From Chara braunii (Eukaryota; Streptophyta; Charophyceae; Charales; Characeae): a stretch of 32,773 nucleotides of DNA. The stretch is from the NCBI GenBank assembly GCA_003427395.1, contig BFEA01000507.1, forward strand, positions 831,306 to 864,078. The letters are read 5' to 3'. Position 1 is the first letter of the stretch. Each line of letters begins with the position of its first letter. The position numbers and the translations under genes were made by a program. The notes beneath the pieces were generated by a model. The model saw nothing but the letters and a program-made list of their open reading frames with translations. It made no database searches and was not told the DNA's origin. Positions 28,976-32,773 of the stretch are shown piece after piece.

Positions 28976-29202
28976 GATGAAATATTGAGAGAGGTTCGCT
29001 TGTCCGGATTGTGTGGTTCCTGGACCGTAGATTACAAGGATCGATGGCCAGGAAGACAGAACACAGGCGAGTGGGATGCTGCCCCTGGCCGTAAGTTTGG
29101 CATGCCGGAACAGGTGTGGTTTAATATGAAGTGAAGTATACATGAAAAAACGCTGGTAGTGTTGTGATGGCTTAAGCTTGTGTGCATCTTTTCTTTTAAT
29201 CC

Positions 29203-29345
29203 CAGTTGTGGGCCTTCTCATGTGGTCACAGCTGGTAGGCAGGAGGAGGCACATAACATCTCATTTCTGGTTATGGGCCTTCTTGTATGATGACAGTGGG
29301 AGGGGAGGAGTATATTCTTCTAGTCTTATAATTTTTTGACAGCTT
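29203..29345. repeat. Dispersed repeat, two tandem copies (third at 32214)
   Basis: TGGGCCTTCTCATGTGGTCA (29209) and ATGGGCCTTCTTGTATGATG (29273) begin two diverged copies. The second extends through GGAGTATATTCTTC to TTTTTTGACA. A third, longer match is at 32214-32295. Copies 2 and 3 both lie next to an (AGT)n/(TAG)n array, here at 29355-29381. Confidence 0.7.
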
Positions 29346-29959
29346 GTCTGGTGACAGTAGTAGTAGTAGTAGTAGTAGTAGCAGCATTTTTGCGTTGCAC
29401 TGCCCCGGTGCGCTATGCAGCCTGGTGCGGTGCGCGACATGCGCACATCCCCAGTGTGCGAGCATCCTGGCGCACCAGCCGCACCTGTGCGCACGCCCTG
29501 GTGCGCTGGTGGGGGGTGTGCTTCCCCTTGTGCGCACTTCCCCTGGCACGTGCGCCCGCTGCGCTCAAGTTTTTTTACGTTTTTTTTTTCCAGTGCAGGG
29601 GTGGATGCTGCAGCTCCAGAGCTTCGCCTGGAGTCCTCGTTTGTGGCCAATGCCTGGAGCCCTTGTTTGCGTTTGTCCCAGCCAGGCCGTCGTCCCTGAA
29701 GTGCCGTTTGAGCTGCTGGATGAGATGCCTTGCCGCCATGTCATCCTCCACATGAAAAGGACAAACGACAGTGCACAACTGGAATAATCCCTTTGATTCG
29801 TTGATCCCTCTCTAGAACCCTCCCCTCTAACCCACTTTCCCGCCCTCCATCCCACTTTCCCCGCGGACAATGGAGGATGGTGGTGCCACATGGAGGAGCG
29901 AGGACGTCTTGGGGGTCAAGTCCTGGGAGGATGGTAGTGCCACGTAAAGGGGGGGAGGA

Positions 29960-31500
29960 CTAATATTGGAGGGAGGGTGACGCCGATGGCGATAGGTGGC
30001 AGTTGGAGGAGGAATGCCGACGGGAGGGTGGCCGGAGTCACATAAAAGAAGAAGGGAAAATGGCCGGAGTCACAAAAAAGAAAAAGGGAAAAAAAAAAGA
30101 GCAATGACGGGAACATGATGGAGAGAGGAGGACAACTATGACGAAGGAGGAGAACGAGGGAAGGAGGAGAACAACAATGGAAGGAGGAGGAGAGCAATGA
30201 CGAAGTTGGGAGGAGAAGGAGAACGACAACGGAAGGAGGGGAAACAACGAGGAGGTGAATGATGACGGAGGGATGGGGAGAACGATGATGAAGTTGGGAG
30301 GAGGAGGAGGAGATCTACAACGAAGGAGGCAGGAGGAGGAGGCCGATGAGATGGCAGGGAGTTTGTGGGAGTTCACGAACTCGCTTTGTCATTGGCCTCC
30401 TCCTCCTCCTCCCTCCTTCATCGTCGATCTCCTCCTCCTCCTCTTGACTTCGTCATCGTTCTCCTGTCCAGGTCATGAAAAAAAAAAAAGGTGGAAAGAC
30501 GAGGAAGGACTCTGAAGGAAAGTTGCAGGAAACATGGGATGGAGGAAGGATTTTGGAGAGCGGCTACAACGGAGGATAACTACAATGAAGGAGGCAGGAG
30601 GAGGAGGAGGAGGCCGATGAGATGGAAGAGAGTTTGTGGGAGTTCACAAACTCCCTTCGTCATCGGCCTCCTCCTCCTCCCTCCATCGTCGATATCCTCC
30701 TCCTCCTCTCGACTTCGTCATCGTTCTCCTGTCCAGGTCATGGAAAAAAAATTAAAATGGTGGAAAGACGAGGAAGGACTCTGAAGGAAAGTTGCAGGAA
30801 ACACGTGATGGAGGAAAGATTTTTGAGAGCGGCTACAACGGAGGATAACTACGACGAGGGAGGAGTAGACCTGCAAAAAAGGAGGACGATGATGAAGTGG
30901 GGACGATGAGGAGAACGATGAGGAAGGAGGAAGCGAGGAGAAGGGAGGGGGGAGGAGGACGAGAACGAAGATAAAGGAGAGAAGGGGAGGAGGAGAACGA
31001 TCGCAAAGGTGCTTGTATGAAGAAGAGAATGATGGTGGGGGAGGGATGATGAAGAGGAGAACGGTGACAAGGAGGAAGGAGGAGAACGATGGCCAGGGAG
31101 GGATAAAAAGGAGGAGAACCATGACAAGGAGGAAGCACGTCAAGGACAACGATGAAGATGGAGGTAGGGAGGAGGGGAGGGAGACAGAGAGAGAGAACGA
31201 GGAAGGAGGAAGTGAGGAGAAGGGAGGGGGGAGGAAGAGGACGAGAAGATAAAGGAGAGAAGGGGAGGAGGAGAATGATCGCAAAGGTGCTTGTATGAAG
31301 AAGAGAACGATGGTGGGGGAGGGATGACAAAGAGGAGAACCGTGACAAGGAGGAAGGAGGAGAACGATGGCCAGGGAGGGATGACAAGGAGGAGAACCGT
31401 GATGAGGAGGAAGCAGGTCAAGGACAACGATGACGAGGGAGGAAGGGAGGAGGGGAGGGAGACAGAGAGAGAGAGCGAGTGAGAGAGACAGGGAGAGGGG
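29960..31500. repeat. 1.5-kb polypurine domain with 264- and 278-bp tandem duplications
   Basis: The + strand is GGA/GAA/GAC-rich throughout. A block of about 264 bp containing GGCCGATGAGATGG, a (CCT)n segment and CTCCTGTCCAGGTCATG occurs at about 30320-30583 and 30586-30850. A block of about 278 bp containing GATCGCAAAGGTGCTTGTAT occurs at about 30918-31195 and 31196-31480. Copies are more than 90 percent alike by eye, so the duplications are recent. Within each 264-bp copy the GGAGGAGGCCGATGA and TCATTGGCCTCCTCC segments can pair. Confidence 0.88.
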
Positions 31501-31802
31501 CAGTGGTCACCCACCTGATGTCCACACGCGCTCGCCCTGCTTCCTCCTGCTGCTCCTGCCGCCCGCTATCGTTGCCTGCCTCTGCAGCTGCTCCCTCTGG
31601 CTGTCCCTGCTCAATGCCACTGCCTGTTCCCCACTCTATGTCGGCAAAGATGGCGACAATGGTCAGGGCGAGCTCGAAAACAGTTGCGAAGGTGGCGACG
31701 ACGGTCGAAGCCTCGAAGGTCAGGGCGAAAACGGTAAAAGGCGAATGCGTTTGGTGGCGGCGGGGGGGTCGGCTGTACGTTGGCGGACTCCGAGTAGAGG
31801 CC

Positions 31803-31855
31803 GGGGAACGTCCAACTTCGAATTCGAAGTGGGAGTTCGAAGTTGGAGATTCCCC
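31803..31855. repeat. 20-bp inverted repeat (hairpin) with central TTCGAA motif
   Basis: GGGGAACGTCCAACTTCGAA (31803-31822) pairs with 31836-31855 with only two mismatches. The 13-base spacer itself extends a perfect ACTTCGAATTCGAAGT palindrome. It lies in an intron between the polypurine domain and (TAG)n. It may be the remains of a fold-back element. Confidence 0.75.
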
Positions 31856-32022
31856 TCGTGGCCCAATTTATTTTTTCCTCCACCGGTTGCTCATTTTTTG
31901 GGGGCCCTGGGCTGGAATTTCCACCACCACCCCCCAAACTTTTTTTTCTTTTGGCCCACCCCTATTTTTTAGATGTGCACTGCAGCCCGTGCGGGAACGC
32001 CGTGCACGCGACGCACCGCACA

Positions 32023-32023
32023 C

Positions 32024-32057
<34 letters not shown>

Positions 32058-32295
32058 TCGTAGTAATAGTAGTAATAATAGTAGTAGTAGTGGTAGTCTA
32101 CTGTACTACTGCTAGGAGTAGTAGTAGTAGTAGGTGGAAGTTTGAGTAATGTGCCCCATAGCTAAGCGAACGTTAGAGGAGTAGTGTGTTCTCGTACTCT
32201 ACTTATTTCCATTGCAGCTGTGGGCCTTCTTGTGTGGTGACAACTGGGGGGCAGGAGGCGTATGTTCTCCTGTTCTTCTTATTCCTTGACATGCT
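32023..32295. repeat. (TAG)n array and third copy of the dispersed repeat
   Basis: (TAG)n with TGG and TAA interruptions occupies 32023-32133. 32214-32295 matches the repeat at 29203-29345 (GTGGGCCTTCTTGTGTGGTG onward, ending CCTTGACA). The repeat ends only about 80 bases upstream of the next exon's acceptor. Confidence 0.75.
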
Positions 32296-32376
32296 ATTTG
32301 TGTGAGTTTTGAAGTAGTAGGACAGCTGTCCCTCGAACCCAAGCTAAATAGAAGATCTGAATGATTGATATGGCAG

Positions 32377-32577
32377 GTGGCACGAGCGTGCTGGGGTCTG
32401 CGGGCCAAGAGGAGGTGGTGTCTGAGCGGAACTCCGATCCAGAACTCAATCGATGATCTGTACAGCTACTTCAGATTCATACGGTATTCGCCCTATGATG
32501 AATTTGCAACCTTCCGTACCATGATCAAGGAACCAATTTCCAGAAACCACGGCAACGAAGGCTATCGGTGCCTTCAG
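32377..32577 (+). CDS. SNF2 ATPase, CHR27/28-like: motif III exon (gene continues)
   Basis: A 67-codon exon in phase 0 at both ends: acceptor ATGGCAG at 32376, donor CTTCAG|GTGTGC at 32577/32578. It encodes VARACWGLRAKRRWCLSGTP and onward, including motif III LSGTPIQN (32422-32445), then DDLYSYFRFIRYSPY and a PISRN stretch, all hallmarks of the CHR27/28 group. The first residues complete the previous exon (TQ|VARA) exactly as in the plant proteins. The usual second cysteine of the ARACC stretch is Trp here. The remaining lobe 1, the RING finger and lobe 2 must lie to the right of the window. Confidence 0.95.
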
Positions 32578-32691
32578 GTGTGCATTTCTCTTATGGATGC
32601 TATGCACACTTTCTCATCGCTTTGTTTTGTTGTCGAGTCCAGTGCTACTCCTGCAATTTCAATCTGTAATGTCTTTGAAGCTTTCTACAAA

Positions 32692-32693
<2 letters not shown>

Positions 32694-32773
<80 letters not shown>
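32694..32773. repeat. (CT)n microsatellite at window end
   Basis: CT array of at least 80 bases in the intron after the motif III exon; it runs to the last base of the window. Confidence 0.97.

Larger units (their letters stand above)
27226..32376 (+). other. SNF2 gene intron, 5.2 kb
   Basis: A GT-AG intron between the DEAQ exon and the SGTP exon. In order it holds unique sequence to 28.0 kb, tandem repeats and (AGAAT)n at 28.0-28.45 kb and a minus-strand SINE-like element near 28.9 kb. Then come a dispersed repeat and (AGT)n at 29.2-29.4 kb, and a TGCGCA-rich stretch at 29.4-29.57 kb. Polypurine duplications fill 29.9-31.5 kb, followed by a hairpin at 31.8 kb and (TAG)n with a third dispersed-repeat copy at 32.0-32.3 kb. 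No other gene is recognised inside. Confidence 0.85.

Overview
The window reads as nuclear DNA of a plant-lineage eukaryote. The best-supported content is one intron-rich gene on the + strand whose protein is a SNF2-family ATPase of the plant CHR27/CHR28 (FRG, ULS1-like) type. Introns are 0.9 to 5 kb long with GT-AG ends, microsatellites are extremely abundant, and a short CCCTAAA telomere-type run is present. A streptophyte green alga of the Chara type would fit, but that assignment is an inference from style and from the gene family, not a proven identity.

Layout. 1-11.8 kb holds no gene I can support. It is a mosaic of polypyrimidine and polypurine tracts, 13-, 26- and 43-bp tandem repeats, (AC)n and compound trinucleotide arrays, a fold-back sequence at 7669-7812, SINE-like pieces, and a family of dispersed repeats at 3.9-6.5 kb. 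The last of these carries hammerhead-ribozyme-like cores. 11885-15428 is a long open exon for a glutamine-rich protein of unknown family with in-frame internal duplications. From 17454 the SNF2 gene can be read by conservation: 17454-18580 (acidic, SUMO-interaction-like N-terminal region), 22894-22971, 25314-25385, 26248-27225 and 32377-32577. The four junctions between these five exons are all in phase 0. The last four exons each end in a CAG glutamine codon directly before GT. The gene runs off the right edge, so the RING finger and second helicase lobe expected for this family are not in the window.

Whether the Gln-rich exon is the 5' part of the same gene or a separate upstream gene cannot be settled from sequence alone. 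A frame-preserving splice exists (15428 to 17454), but so does an alternative terminal exon at 15719 that would close the Gln-rich protein.

The introns are full of recent local duplications: a ~180-bp satellite-like array, 264- and 278-bp tandem duplications in polypurine DNA, and a 59-bp tandem copy of the end of the 72-bp exon with its splice donor. They also hold a 70-base G run, GC-rich near-perfect palindromes and degenerate tRNA-derived SINEs. A 485-base assembly gap (21789-22273) lies between (TG)n and (GA)n arrays. The most unusual item is the hammerhead-like core at 4905-4943 with three decayed relatives at 3958, 6336 and 22359. Two of these directly follow (CA)-rich microsatellites, which suggests decayed ribozyme-bearing retroelements such as Penelope-like elements or retrozymes.
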